Part shown: piece by piece, positions 1 through 6,682 of the stretch
How the letters are laid out: the number at the start of each line of letters is the position of its first letter
How positions within the stretch are numbered: the first letter of the stretch is position 1
Source of the DNA: an uncultured Maribacter sp.
Lineage (GTDB): Bacteria; Bacteroidota; Bacteroidia; Flavobacteriales; Flavobacteriaceae
Reading direction: 5' to 3'
DNA: 13,175 nt
Assembly (NCBI GenBank): GCA_905479535.1
Contig: CAJQMW010000300.1
Location: 1 to 13,175, forward strand
The notes under the pieces: generated by a model
The model's input: the letters and a program-made list of their open reading frames with translations, nothing else
The model's database searches: none
What the model was told of the DNA's origin: nothing
Translations under genes and position numbers: made by a program

Positions 1-390
1 AAAAAACGTATTGAACTTGCCAAAGCTATTTTTAACCGTATGGGACACTCCATGGAAATTCCCGAAGGTCAAATGCAAGCGGCAACCGTAATTTGTGCAA
101 GTGGGATTGCCTTTTGGATGCGTTTAATAAGGGCAACCACCCAAGGGGCCATCCAATTGGGGTTCGATTCCAAAGAAGCACAAGAACTGGCCATGCACAC
201 TTGTAATGGCGCAGCAAGTTTGCTTATTGAGTCTGGAAACCATCCCGAAGAAGAAATTGATCGGGTGACTACCCCAATGGGCTGTACCATAACGGGCTTG
301 AACGAAATGGAACACCAAGGGTTAAGCTCATCACTTATTAGAGGTATCACGGCTTCCTTTGAAAAAATCAACCAAATTAAAAAAGGATAG
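1..390 (+). CDS. proC: pyrroline-5-carboxylate reductase-like protein, 3' part (5' end outside window)
   Basis: C-terminal 129 residues of a ProC-family NAD(P)H-dependent reductase; the reading frame is open from base 1, so the N-terminal Rossmann domain lies upstream. What remains is the all-helical dimerisation domain that forms the active site. It is recognised by the segment around fragment residues 33-37 (A-S-G-I-A, corresponding to the family's S-G-P-A) and by V-T-T-P-M-G-C-T-I at 89-97, corresponding to the family's S-P-G-G-T-T-I loop. Canonical ProC makes proline from 1-pyrroline-5-carboxylate. The Pro-to-Ile change in the first motif and the Met and Cys in the second are departures from the textbook enzyme, although this may be normal for copies sitting in flavobacterial arginine clusters. 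It is followed after 183 nt by argD on the same strand. Family assignment is fairly sure; the exact substrate is inferred. Confidence 0.82.
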   Translation, partial: KKRIELAKAIFNRMGHSMEIPEGQMQAATVICASGIAFWMRLIRATTQGAIQLGFDSKEAQELAMHTCNGAASLLIESGNHPEEEIDRVTTPMGCTITGLNEMEHQGLSSSLIRGITASFEKINQIKKG

Positions 391-573
391 AAAAAGGTAC
401 GGTTTTAGAATTATGGGTACGAAGTTTGAAGGAGAGATTGTCCCCTTCTTGCCTCCGACGAGGAACGAGAGGAAGGCGTAACTTTAGGGGTGTAAAACCA
501 AGCCGCAACAGATACTAGATACAACATTAAAAAGATTCCTGCCTTTGTGGGAATGACGAAAAAGAGATTATTT
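391..573. other. proC-argD intergenic spacer with repeat-like elements
   Basis: This 183-nt gap is long for an otherwise tight operon and has no convincing gene. It carries three repeat-like pieces. The first is a C/T-rich then G/A-rich segment (about 443-476) that can fold on CCTTC (444-448) with GAAGG (472-476) and on CCTC (452-455) with GAGG (460-463). The second is a short heptad run (AGATACT, AGATACA, ACATTAA at 510-530). The third is a hairpin at 535-554, next to the argD start. The short direct repeat GGTACG also occurs twice near 396-421. The composition suggests a mobile or REP-like intergenic repeat, not a regulatory leader. No promoter of the Bacteroidota TTTG / TAnnTTTG type was found. 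Confidence 0.45.
535..554 (+). repeat. hairpin resembling dispersed 'ATTCCTGC...' repeat
   Basis: ATTCCTGC (535-542) pairs with GTGGGAAT (547-554) around a CTTT loop. The 8-bp stem uses six Watson-Crick pairs and two G-T wobbles. The sequence, continuing into ATGACG, closely resembles a short palindrome I know as widely dispersed between genes in many bacterial genomes (ATTCCTGC-loop-GCAGGAAT-GACG). It lies just upstream of the argD start and creates spurious upstream GTG (547) and ATG (553) codons in the argD frame. A whole-genome count would show whether it belongs to a repeat family. Confidence 0.5.
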
Positions 574-1701
574 ATGAACCTATTCGAAGTATATCCACTT
601 TACAATGTAACCCCTGTTTCCGCTAAGGGAATAGTAGTAAAAGATGAAAAGGGTCAAGAATATCTGGATTTCTACGGCGGGCATGCTGTCATTTCCATTG
701 GACATTCCCATCCCCATTATTTACGAAGAATTAAAGAGCAGCTGGACAAGATAGGGTTTTATAGCAATGCTGTTCAAAATCCGTTACAATCGGAACTGGC
801 GGAAAAACTAGGGCAACTTTCGGGATGTGGGGATTACAATCTCTTTTTGTGTAATTCCGGGGCGGAAGCCAACGAAAATGCCTTAAAAATGGCTTCGTTT
901 CAAACCGGTAAATCCAGGGTTATTGCCTTTAAGAACGGCTTCCATGGCAGGACTTCCGCCGCCGTCGCCGCAACCGACAATGAAAAAATAAATGCGCCTA
1001 TAAACAAACAACAAAAAGTAACGATACTCCCCCTAAACGATATAGAATCGTTCAAATCCGAAATACAAAAGGGCGATGTTTGCGGGGTGATTATAGAGGC
1101 GATACAGGGCGTTGGAGGCTTGGATGAACCGTCCACCAAATTTTATCAAGAAGTCGCCGAACTCTGTAAGAAAAACAATGCCATATTGATTGCTGATGAA
1201 GTACAGTCTGGTTTTGGACGTAGCGGAAAATTCTTCGGATTTCAACATCACGGTATTCAACCGGATATCATTTCAATAGCCAAAGGAATGGGAAATGGCT
1301 TTCCCGTAGGCGGCACTCTCATCCATGAAAGTATAAAGGCTACTTATGGAATGTTGGGCACTACTTTTGGAGGAAATCATTTGGCATGTGCAGCTACCAT
1401 GGCTGTGCTCGAAGTTCTGGAAGATGAGAAATTGATTAAAAATGCTGAAAAACTCGGTGCTTATTTCAGAAAGAAAGCCGTGGAAATCCCACAAGTAAAA
1501 AGAGTCAAAGGTCGCGGATTAATGCTAGGGTTAGAATTTGATTTTGAAGTAGCCGAGCTACGGAAAAAATTGATCTATGACCAACATCTATTTACCGGTG
1601 GTGCTAAGGACAAACGCGTACTTAGAATTTTACCAGCGTTGAACATAACCGAAAAGCATTTAGATATCTTCTTTGAAAGATTGAAACAAGAATTAAAATA
1701 G
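574..1701 (+). CDS. argD: N-acetyl(succinyl)ornithine aminotransferase (class III PLP)
   Basis: A 375-residue class III PLP-dependent aminotransferase that converts N-acylglutamate 5-semialdehyde to N-acylornithine with glutamate as amino donor, in the cytoplasm. Visible motifs are the PLP-phosphate loop S-G-A-E-A-N at 95-100, the D-E-V-Q-S-G-F-G-R-S-G segment at 208-218 with the cofactor-binding Asp208, the Schiff-base lysine K237 in I-A-K-G-M-G-N-G, and the C-terminal L-R-I-L-P-A-L at 350-356. Length is close to other ArgD proteins. I start at ATG 574 because M-N-L-F-E-V-Y-P matches the usual N-terminus; the in-frame GTG 547 and ATG 553 lie in the upstream hairpin. It is followed 60 nt later by argF'. 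Some ArgD enzymes also act on succinyldiaminopimelate; the arginine context favours the arginine role. Confidence 0.93.
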   Translation: MNLFEVYPLYNVTPVSAKGIVVKDEKGQEYLDFYGGHAVISIGHSHPHYLRRIKEQLDKIGFYSNAVQNPLQSELAEKLGQLSGCGDYNLFLCNSGAEANENALKMASFQTGKSRVIAFKNGFHGRTSAAVAATDNEKINAPINKQQKVTILPLNDIESFKSEIQKGDVCGVIIEAIQGVGGLDEPSTKFYQEVAELCKKNNAILIADEVQSGFGRSGKFFGFQHHGIQPDIISIAKGMGNGFPVGGTLIHESIKATYGMLGTTFGGNHLACAATMAVLEVLEDEKLIKNAEKLGAYFRKKAVEIPQVKRVKGRGLMLGLEFDFEVAELRKKLIYDQHLFTGGAKDKRVLRILPALNITEKHLDIFFERLKQELK

Positions 1702-1761
1702 AGAAAAGATAAGCTAAGGTCTTGATTCCTTTTTCTTGAATCATTATTCTAAACGGAAATT

Positions 1762-2697
1762 ATGAACTACCTATCCATAAAAGACATAGATTCCCTAGCC
1801 AATTGGGTTGCGGAAGCGAAGGATTTGAAAAATAATCCGAGACGATTTGAATCTATTGGAAAGTGCAAGACTATCTGCCTTCTGTTTTTCAACAATAGCT
1901 TACGTACGCGACTGAGCACTCAAAAAGCGGCGATTAACCTGGGCATGGATGTAATGGTCATGAATTTTGGAAACGAGGGTTGGGCCTTGGAATATGAAGA
2001 TGGGACCATCATGAATCAGGGAACATCGGAACATATTAAAGAGGCTGCACAAGTAGTTTCACAATATGCAGATATTATCGCTATTCGTGCTTTTGCAGGA
2101 TTAAAGGATAAAGAAAAGGATGAGGCGGAGGAGGTGTTAAATGGATTCGTCAAATACGCAGGCGTTCCCATTGTAAACATGGAAAGCTCCATTGGACATC
2201 CCTTGCAGGCCCTTGCCGACGCGATTACTATAGCAGAATATAAAACCAAAACTAGGCCTAAAGTGGTACTCTCCTGGGCGCCACATCCAAAGGCGTTGCC
2301 CCATGCCGTAGCAAATTCTTTTGTTGAGATGATGCAACTCCAAGATGCTGATTTCGTGATTACACATCCCAAGGGCTATGAACTGAATTCAAAAATTACA
2401 AGAAATAGTACTATTGAGTATGACCAAAGTAAAGCATTGCAAAATGCAGATTTTGTCTATGTCAAAAACTGGAGTAGTTATAACGATTATGGCAAGGTAA
2501 TGCACGAGAATTCCGGTTGGATGATGACAAAAGAAAAGCTTGGACATGCAAAATTCATGCATTGTTTGCCTGTACGAAGAAACGTGGTGGTCGAAGATGG
2601 TGTGTTGGACAGCAATCAGTCATTAATTATAGAACAAGCTAATAACCGAACCTACGCTGCCCAATTGGTGATTAAAAAAATACTGGAAAACGAATAG
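1762..2697 (+). CDS. argF': N-acylornithine carbamoyltransferase (acetyl or succinyl type)
   Basis: A 311-residue carbamoyltransferase of the acetyl/succinylornithine type, which carbamoylates N-acylornithine to N-acylcitrulline, replacing ordinary OTCase. The carbamoyl-phosphate loop is S-L-R-T-R at 46-50, H-P-L-Q is at 146-149, and M-H-C-L-P-V-R-R-N is at 266-274, where the 'PVRRN' ending is typical of this branch and not of OTCase (HCLP-A). In the Bacteroides fragilis enzyme Pro90 selects N-succinylornithine, and Xanthomonas has Glu at the equivalent site. By my remembered alignment the corresponding residue here is Ser89 in G-T-S-E-H, so the acyl group cannot be assigned. The next gene (SDR) starts 1 nt after the stop codon, which implies co-transcription and probably translational coupling. 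Confidence 0.92.
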   Translation: MNYLSIKDIDSLANWVAEAKDLKNNPRRFESIGKCKTICLLFFNNSLRTRLSTQKAAINLGMDVMVMNFGNEGWALEYEDGTIMNQGTSEHIKEAAQVVSQYADIIAIRAFAGLKDKEKDEAEEVLNGFVKYAGVPIVNMESSIGHPLQALADAITIAEYKTKTRPKVVLSWAPHPKALPHAVANSFVEMMQLQDADFVITHPKGYELNSKITRNSTIEYDQSKALQNADFVYVKNWSSYNDYGKVMHENSGWMMTKEKLGHAKFMHCLPVRRNVVVEDGVLDSNQSLIIEQANNRTYAAQLVIKKILENE

Positions 2698-2698
2698 C

Positions 2699-3448
2699 AT
2701 GAACTTGAAGCTAAAGGATAAAATCTGTATTCTCACCGGAGCTACGAGCGGCATGGGCAAAGCTATGGCCAAAGCTTTTCATGAACACGGGGCTAAACTA
2801 GTACTGTCTGGAAGAAACAAGGAACGTGGTCAAAATTTAACCAAGGAGCTGAGAAATTCAGTATTCCTTCAAGGAGACGTCGGCGAAGTTGATTACAATG
2901 AACAACTCGTAAAGGTAGCCATTGAAAACTTTGGAAAATTAGATATCGTAGCTATGAATGCTGGTATCTTGGGATTAGGGAATGTAGTTGATTTATCAAT
3001 TTCAGATTGGCATAAAACCATAAATACCAATCTTAGTTCCATTTTTTATCTATCCAAATATGCCATCCCTGAAATACAAAAGTCTAATGGGACCATCCTA
3101 ATTAATGCTTCCATTGCAGCTTTTAAAAGTTTTCCAAATCATCCTGCCTATTGTGCCTCGAAAGCAGCCTCCATTGCCTTAATGAAGCAAATGGCGGTGG
3201 AATACGCACCAAAAATACGAGTTAATGCTATTTGTCCGGGACCTGTGGACACGCCATTGCTTTGGGATTCGGCCAAAGCGTTTGACAATCCCGAAAGTGC
3301 TGTGAAAAATGCGGGAAAGGCTACCCTAATGAACCGTTTGGGAACGCCTCAAGATATAGCCAAATTAGCTCTTTTTCTGGTCTCCGATGATGCTTCATGG
3401 ATTACGGGAACGGCGATGACAATAGATGGGGGCATCCTAAATGTATAA
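2699..3448 (+). CDS. SDR-family NAD(P)-dependent oxidoreductase within the arginine operon
   Basis: A 249-residue classical short-chain dehydrogenase/reductase. The dinucleotide-binding motif T-G-A-T-S-G-M-G is at 13-20, N-A-G at 87-89, and the catalytic set is N111, S138, Y151 and K155 (Y-C-A-S-K), followed by C-P-G-P-V at 179-183. Arg39 in S-G-R-N after the second strand suggests a preference for NADP(H). All catalytic residues are present, so the enzyme should be active. Its substrate cannot be read from the sequence; close-looking families include 3-oxoacyl-ACP reductases and sugar or steroid dehydrogenases. The 1-nt gap to argF' and the 0-8 nt junction with argB make it an integral operon member. 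No standard step of arginine synthesis in this cluster needs an SDR, so its role is unknown. Confidence 0.9.
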   Translation: MNLKLKDKICILTGATSGMGKAMAKAFHEHGAKLVLSGRNKERGQNLTKELRNSVFLQGDVGEVDYNEQLVKVAIENFGKLDIVAMNAGILGLGNVVDLSISDWHKTINTNLSSIFYLSKYAIPEIQKSNGTILINASIAAFKSFPNHPAYCASKAASIALMKQMAVEYAPKIRVNAICPGPVDTPLLWDSAKAFDNPESAVKNAGKATLMNRLGTPQDIAKLALFLVSDDASWITGTAMTIDGGILNV

Positions 3449-3449
3449 T

Positions 3450-4229
3450 ATGAGAGAAAAACTTTCTATAGTGAAAATTGGTGGTAACGTCATTGAAAAC
3501 AAGGAGGAGCTTACGGTATTTTTGAAGCTTTTTTCAGACCTGAACGGGTCAAAGATATTGGTTCATGGCGGTGGTAAAAAAGCATCTGAGGTACTTAGCA
3601 AAATGGGAATCGAACCAAAAATGAAAGCTGGTAGAAGAATTACCGATGCAGAAAGTCTTGAAGTTATCACTATGGTCTACGGCGGTTTGACGAACAAAAA
3701 TATTGTAGCCAAATTACAGGCGTATAATTGTAATGCTATTGGTCTGAGCGGTGCTGATGGGGACACTATTCAAGCGCATAAACGCCCTGTGACAAGTATT
3801 GATTATGGCTTTGCGGGCGATGTGGATGGAGTAAATCCCAAAATCATTTCTACCTTACTTAGAGCCGGATTGACACCGGTTTTCTGTGCGTTGACACATG
3901 ATGGCAACGGACAAATCTTAAATACGAATGCAGATACCATTGCATCGGAAATCGCTATAGGTATGAGTCAGCTGTACGACACAACGCTTTACTATTGTTT
4001 CGAAAAGAAAGGTGTTTTGATGGATGTTGACGATGACGGTTCTGTGATAAAGTATATCAATTCATCTACCTATAAAAAACTAAGGATTGATAACATAATT
4101 GCTAACGGTATGCTTCCAAAAATGGAAAATTGCTTTCATGCCTTAAATGGAAATGTAAACAAAGTCTGTATAGGGGCCACATCCATGCTTGATGAGAAAA
4201 CCGATGTATACACCACAATAACCCTATGA
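3450..4229 (+). CDS. argB: N-acetyl(succinyl)glutamate kinase
   Basis: A 259-residue amino acid kinase that phosphorylates N-acylglutamate at the gamma-carboxyl, the second step of arginine synthesis. Visible landmarks, numbered from ATG 3450, are K9 with G11-G12 (I-V-K-I-G-G-N), the G-G-G at 40-42, R-R-I-T-D at 62-66, N158-T-N-A-D162 and K224 in G-M-L-P-K-M. These correspond to the catalytic and substrate residues of E. coli NAGK. The protein has the short E. coli-like length with no N-terminal extension helix, so by family rule it is probably not inhibited by arginine. ATG 3441 (overlapping the SDR gene by 8 nt) is an alternative start adding M-Y-N. The stop overlaps the argE start as ATGA. 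Confidence 0.92.
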   Translation: MREKLSIVKIGGNVIENKEELTVFLKLFSDLNGSKILVHGGGKKASEVLSKMGIEPKMKAGRRITDAESLEVITMVYGGLTNKNIVAKLQAYNCNAIGLSGADGDTIQAHKRPVTSIDYGFAGDVDGVNPKIISTLLRAGLTPVFCALTHDGNGQILNTNADTIASEIAIGMSQLYDTTLYYCFEKKGVLMDVDDDGSVIKYINSSTYKKLRIDNIIANGMLPKMENCFHALNGNVNKVCIGATSMLDEKTDVYTTITL

Positions 4230-5299
4230 TGATTACACAAAAAATATTGACGGAAAAGGCAATCGACCTATTAAAAAAATTGATTTCAATACAGTCGTTT
4301 TCATCAGAAGAGGATAAAACTGGCGACGCCATCCAAGATTGGTTTAAGGAATTTGACATTCCATTTGAACGTATCCATAACAACGTGTTCGCAAAGAACA
4401 AGTTTTGGGACGAGAACAAACCTACCCTTCTTCTTAATTCGCACCACGATACGGTAAAACCAAATAAGGCGTATACCAAAGACCCTTTTCATCCACATAT
4501 AGAAGATGGCAAACTTTATGGGTTGGGGAGCAATGATGCCGGAGGTTGTTTGGTTTCCCTAATCGCGACTTTTACCCATTTCTACGAAGAAAAAAACCTT
4601 AATCATAATATCCTAATGGTCGCCTCTATGGAAGAGGAAAGCGCAGGTGAAAATAGTCTAAGGGGATTATTACCCAGTCTTCCAACGATTAATGTGGCCA
4701 TAGTCGGAGAGCCAACGCTAATGGACTTGGCCATTGCAGAAAAAGGGTTGATTGTCTTTGATGCCGTTATAAAGGGAACCCCATCCCATGCCGCGCATCC
4801 TAATGACGACAATTCAATTTATAACACCATTGAGGTCCTGGAATGGTTCAAAAACTTCAAATTTCAAAAAACTTCCGAAGCCTTGGGTGACGTTAAGATG
4901 ACGGTTACACAAATCAACGCGGGCACTCAACATAATGTAGTACCATCTCAAGTAGAGTTGGTGATCGATGTTCGGGTTAACGATGCGTACACGAATCAAG
5001 AAATAGCCGATTTGCTAAAAGCTGAAGCGCCCTGCGAATTGCAAGAAAGAGGTCTGAACCTCAACTCCTCCAAAATTGACAAAGAACATGGCTTGGTACA
5101 ATCGGGCATAGCTCTGGGAAGAAAAACCTATGGCTCACCTACCTTGTCGGACCAAGCGGCATTGACCTGTCAATCCTTAAAATTAGGGCCTGGTGATAGT
5201 ATCCGTTCCCATTCTGCAGATGAGTATATTTACGTGCATGAAATAGAGGAAGGGATTGATTTGTACATTAAAATATTCAATGGATTTTTAAAAAATTAA
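4226..5299 (+). CDS. argE: M20-family N-acylcitrulline/acylornithine deacylase
   Basis: A 357-residue M20 metallopeptidase of the ArgE/DapE group. In this pathway it should remove the acyl group from N-acylcitrulline, giving citrulline for ArgG, although ArgE-type enzymes can also act on acylornithine. Zinc ligands and catalytic residues are visible: H73 and D75 in S-H-H-D-T-V, D104 in G-S-N-D-A-G-G, the general base E136 with E137 in M-E-E-E, E162 in G-E-P-T and H329 in S-H-S-A-D-E. The lid (dimerisation) domain lies at about 175-285, including S-H-A-A-H at 187-191. It overlaps argB by 4 nt (ATGA), which implies translational coupling; ATG 4229 is an adjacent alternative start. A dedicated deacylase means a linear pathway, not the ArgJ cycle. 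Confidence 0.9.
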   Translation: MMITQKILTEKAIDLLKKLISIQSFSSEEDKTGDAIQDWFKEFDIPFERIHNNVFAKNKFWDENKPTLLLNSHHDTVKPNKAYTKDPFHPHIEDGKLYGLGSNDAGGCLVSLIATFTHFYEEKNLNHNILMVASMEEESAGENSLRGLLPSLPTINVAIVGEPTLMDLAIAEKGLIVFDAVIKGTPSHAAHPNDDNSIYNTIEVLEWFKNFKFQKTSEALGDVKMTVTQINAGTQHNVVPSQVELVIDVRVNDAYTNQEIADLLKAEAPCELQERGLNLNSSKIDKEHGLVQSGIALGRKTYGSPTLSDQAALTCQSLKLGPGDSIRSHSADEYIYVHEIEEGIDLYIKIFNGFLKN

Positions 5300-5375
5300 A
5301 TTCTAGTATTGAGATGCTAGATGTGAGAATGTCATACTAGAAATCTCAATACTTAATACTCATAGCTAACATCTA
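5299..5375. repeat. heptad-phased degenerate inverted repeat between argE and argH
   Basis: The 81-nt gap can be written as consecutive 7-nt units from 5306: GTATTGA, GATGCTA, GATGTGA, GAATGTC, ATACTAG, AAATCTC, AATACTT, AATACTC, ATAGCTA, ACATCTA. Five right-half units share xxxxCTx; the left half is largely their reverse complement. Exact inverted pairs are TTCTAGTAT (5301-5309) with ATACTAGAA (5334-5342), and AGTATTGAGAT (5305-5315) with ATCTCAATACT (5343-5353). These stems overlap, so they are mutually exclusive. It ends at the A-run before the argH ATG. No coding potential or T-run is seen. It may be one copy of a dispersed flavobacterial repeat. Confidence 0.6.
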
Positions 5376-5380
5376 AAAAA

Positions 5381-6664
5381 ATGAAACTCTGGGACAAAGG
5401 TTTTAGTACCGATAAAAAAATAGATCATTTTACCGTTGGCAACGACCGCGAGTTGGACATACATTTGGCCAAGTACGATGTAATCGCTTCAAAAGCACAC
5501 GCCAAAATGCTGGGAAAAATAGGGTTGCTGTCTTCAGACGAAACTTCGGATTTGGTACGAGAACTGAATGTCATTGAAGCCTCAATTAAAGAAGGAACTT
5601 TTGTAATTGAAGATACTTTTGAGGATATGCACTCTAAAATTGAGTTTATCCTAACCGAAAAACTTGGGGATACCGGAAAGAAAATACATACGGCAAGATC
5701 TAGGAACGATCAGGTTTTGGTCGCCATGCATTTATACCTAAAGGATGAATTGACCGATATTAAAAATCTAACCAAATCGCTTTTTGATTTATTGATGAAT
5801 TTAGCGGAAAAGCATAAATCCGTTTTGCTGCCAGGATATACCCATCTTCAAATCGCCATGCCATCATCATTTGGATTATGGTTTTCGGCTTATGCAGAAA
5901 GTTTGATCGATGATCTTTATTTTATTGATGCAGCTTATAAAGTGGCCAATCAAAATCCGTTAGGAAGTGCAGCCGGTTACGGAAGTTCATTTCCCATAGA
6001 CCGAAGTTTCACCACCCAAGAAATGGGTTTTGGAACCCTAAAATATAATGTGGTCGCCGCTCAAATGGGACGGGGAAAAGTAGAAAAAGCTACGGCCTTT
6101 GGCATGGCTAGCATAGCTGCGACCCTTTCCAAAATGGCCATGGATATCTGCTTATATATGAGTCAGAATTTTAATTTTATTTCCTTTCCGGATGAATTGA
6201 CCACGGGAAGTAGTATTATGCCACACAAGAAGAATCCCGATGTTTTTGAATTGATAAGGGGTAAGTGCAATAAGCTACAATCAATTCCCAATCAGCTCAC
6301 TATGGTTATTAACAACCTTCCCAGTGGATACCATCGTGATATGCAATTGGTCAAAGAGATTATGTTACCGGCCATTCAAGACATGAAGGCCTGTTTGGAA
6401 ATATTAACCTTCAGTCTAAAAGAAATTAAGGTGAATACCGGAATTCTTGAGGACCCTAAATACGATTATCTGTTTAGCGTGGATACGTTAAATGAATTGG
6501 TACTATCGGGTATGCCCTTCCGTGACGCCTATAAGAAAATGGGGAAAGAAATTGAGGATGGTAATTTCAAGCCTAAACGGGATATCAAACATACCCATGA
6601 AGGAAGTTTGGGTAATTTGTGTCTGCAAGAAATCAGGGAGAAAATGAAAGATGCCCTTACCTAG
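5381..6664 (+). CDS. argH: argininosuccinate lyase
   Basis: A 427-residue member of the fumarase/aspartase superfamily that splits argininosuccinate into arginine and fumarate, the last step of arginine synthesis, normally as a tetramer. The family signature G-S-S-I-M-P-H-K-K-N-P-D is at 276-287 and contains the catalytic serine (Ser277 or Ser278). T-A-R-S-R-N-D at 104-110 and the T-H-L-Q histidine (H155) form other parts of the shared active site. The C-terminal domain seems intact, although the protein is slightly shorter than typical 450-460 residue ArgH proteins. The ATG follows a run of A residues, the usual Bacteroidota style of start. It is the last gene of the operon; a convergent gene begins 18 nt beyond the stop and no clear terminator hairpin was found between them. 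Confidence 0.95.
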   Translation: MKLWDKGFSTDKKIDHFTVGNDRELDIHLAKYDVIASKAHAKMLGKIGLLSSDETSDLVRELNVIEASIKEGTFVIEDTFEDMHSKIEFILTEKLGDTGKKIHTARSRNDQVLVAMHLYLKDELTDIKNLTKSLFDLLMNLAEKHKSVLLPGYTHLQIAMPSSFGLWFSAYAESLIDDLYFIDAAYKVANQNPLGSAAGYGSSFPIDRSFTTQEMGFGTLKYNVVAAQMGRGKVEKATAFGMASIAATLSKMAMDICLYMSQNFNFISFPDELTTGSSIMPHKKNPDVFELIRGKCNKLQSIPNQLTMVINNLPSGYHRDMQLVKEIMLPAIQDMKACLEILTFSLKEIKVNTGILEDPKYDYLFSVDTLNELVLSGMPFRDAYKKMGKEIEDGNFKPKRDIKHTHEGSLGNLCLQEIREKMKDALT

Positions 6665-6682
6665 ACTGAATATTAAGAAGTT

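Noticed and set aside
547..573. Upstream GTG 547 and ATG 553 as argD start
   Set aside because: The extra residues are encoded by the repeat hairpin and its flank and do not look like ArgD; ATG 574 gives the normal family N-terminus.
1723..1743. Small hairpin (TGATTC / GAATCA) between argD and argF' as terminator or attenuator
   Set aside because: The stem is only 6 bp with a 9-nt loop, is not followed by a T-run, and lies within a co-directional operon.
2016..2372. 118-codon open frame on the minus strand inside argF'
   Set aside because: It is fully antisense to a well-supported gene, has no recognisable domain, and is explained by the codon composition of argF'.
4226..5299. dapE (succinyldiaminopimelate desuccinylase) instead of argE
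   Set aside because: M20 motifs alone cannot separate the two, but the position overlapping argB and preceding argH strongly favours the arginine role.
5306..5375. Heptad repeat as a CRISPR array
   Set aside because: Units are 7 nt and degenerate with no unique spacers, and there are no cas genes nearby.
6665..6682. Terminator in the 18-nt gap between argH and the YihY-family gene
   Set aside because: Only an imperfect AGAA-G-TTCT symmetry with a one-base centre is present, too small to form a hairpin.
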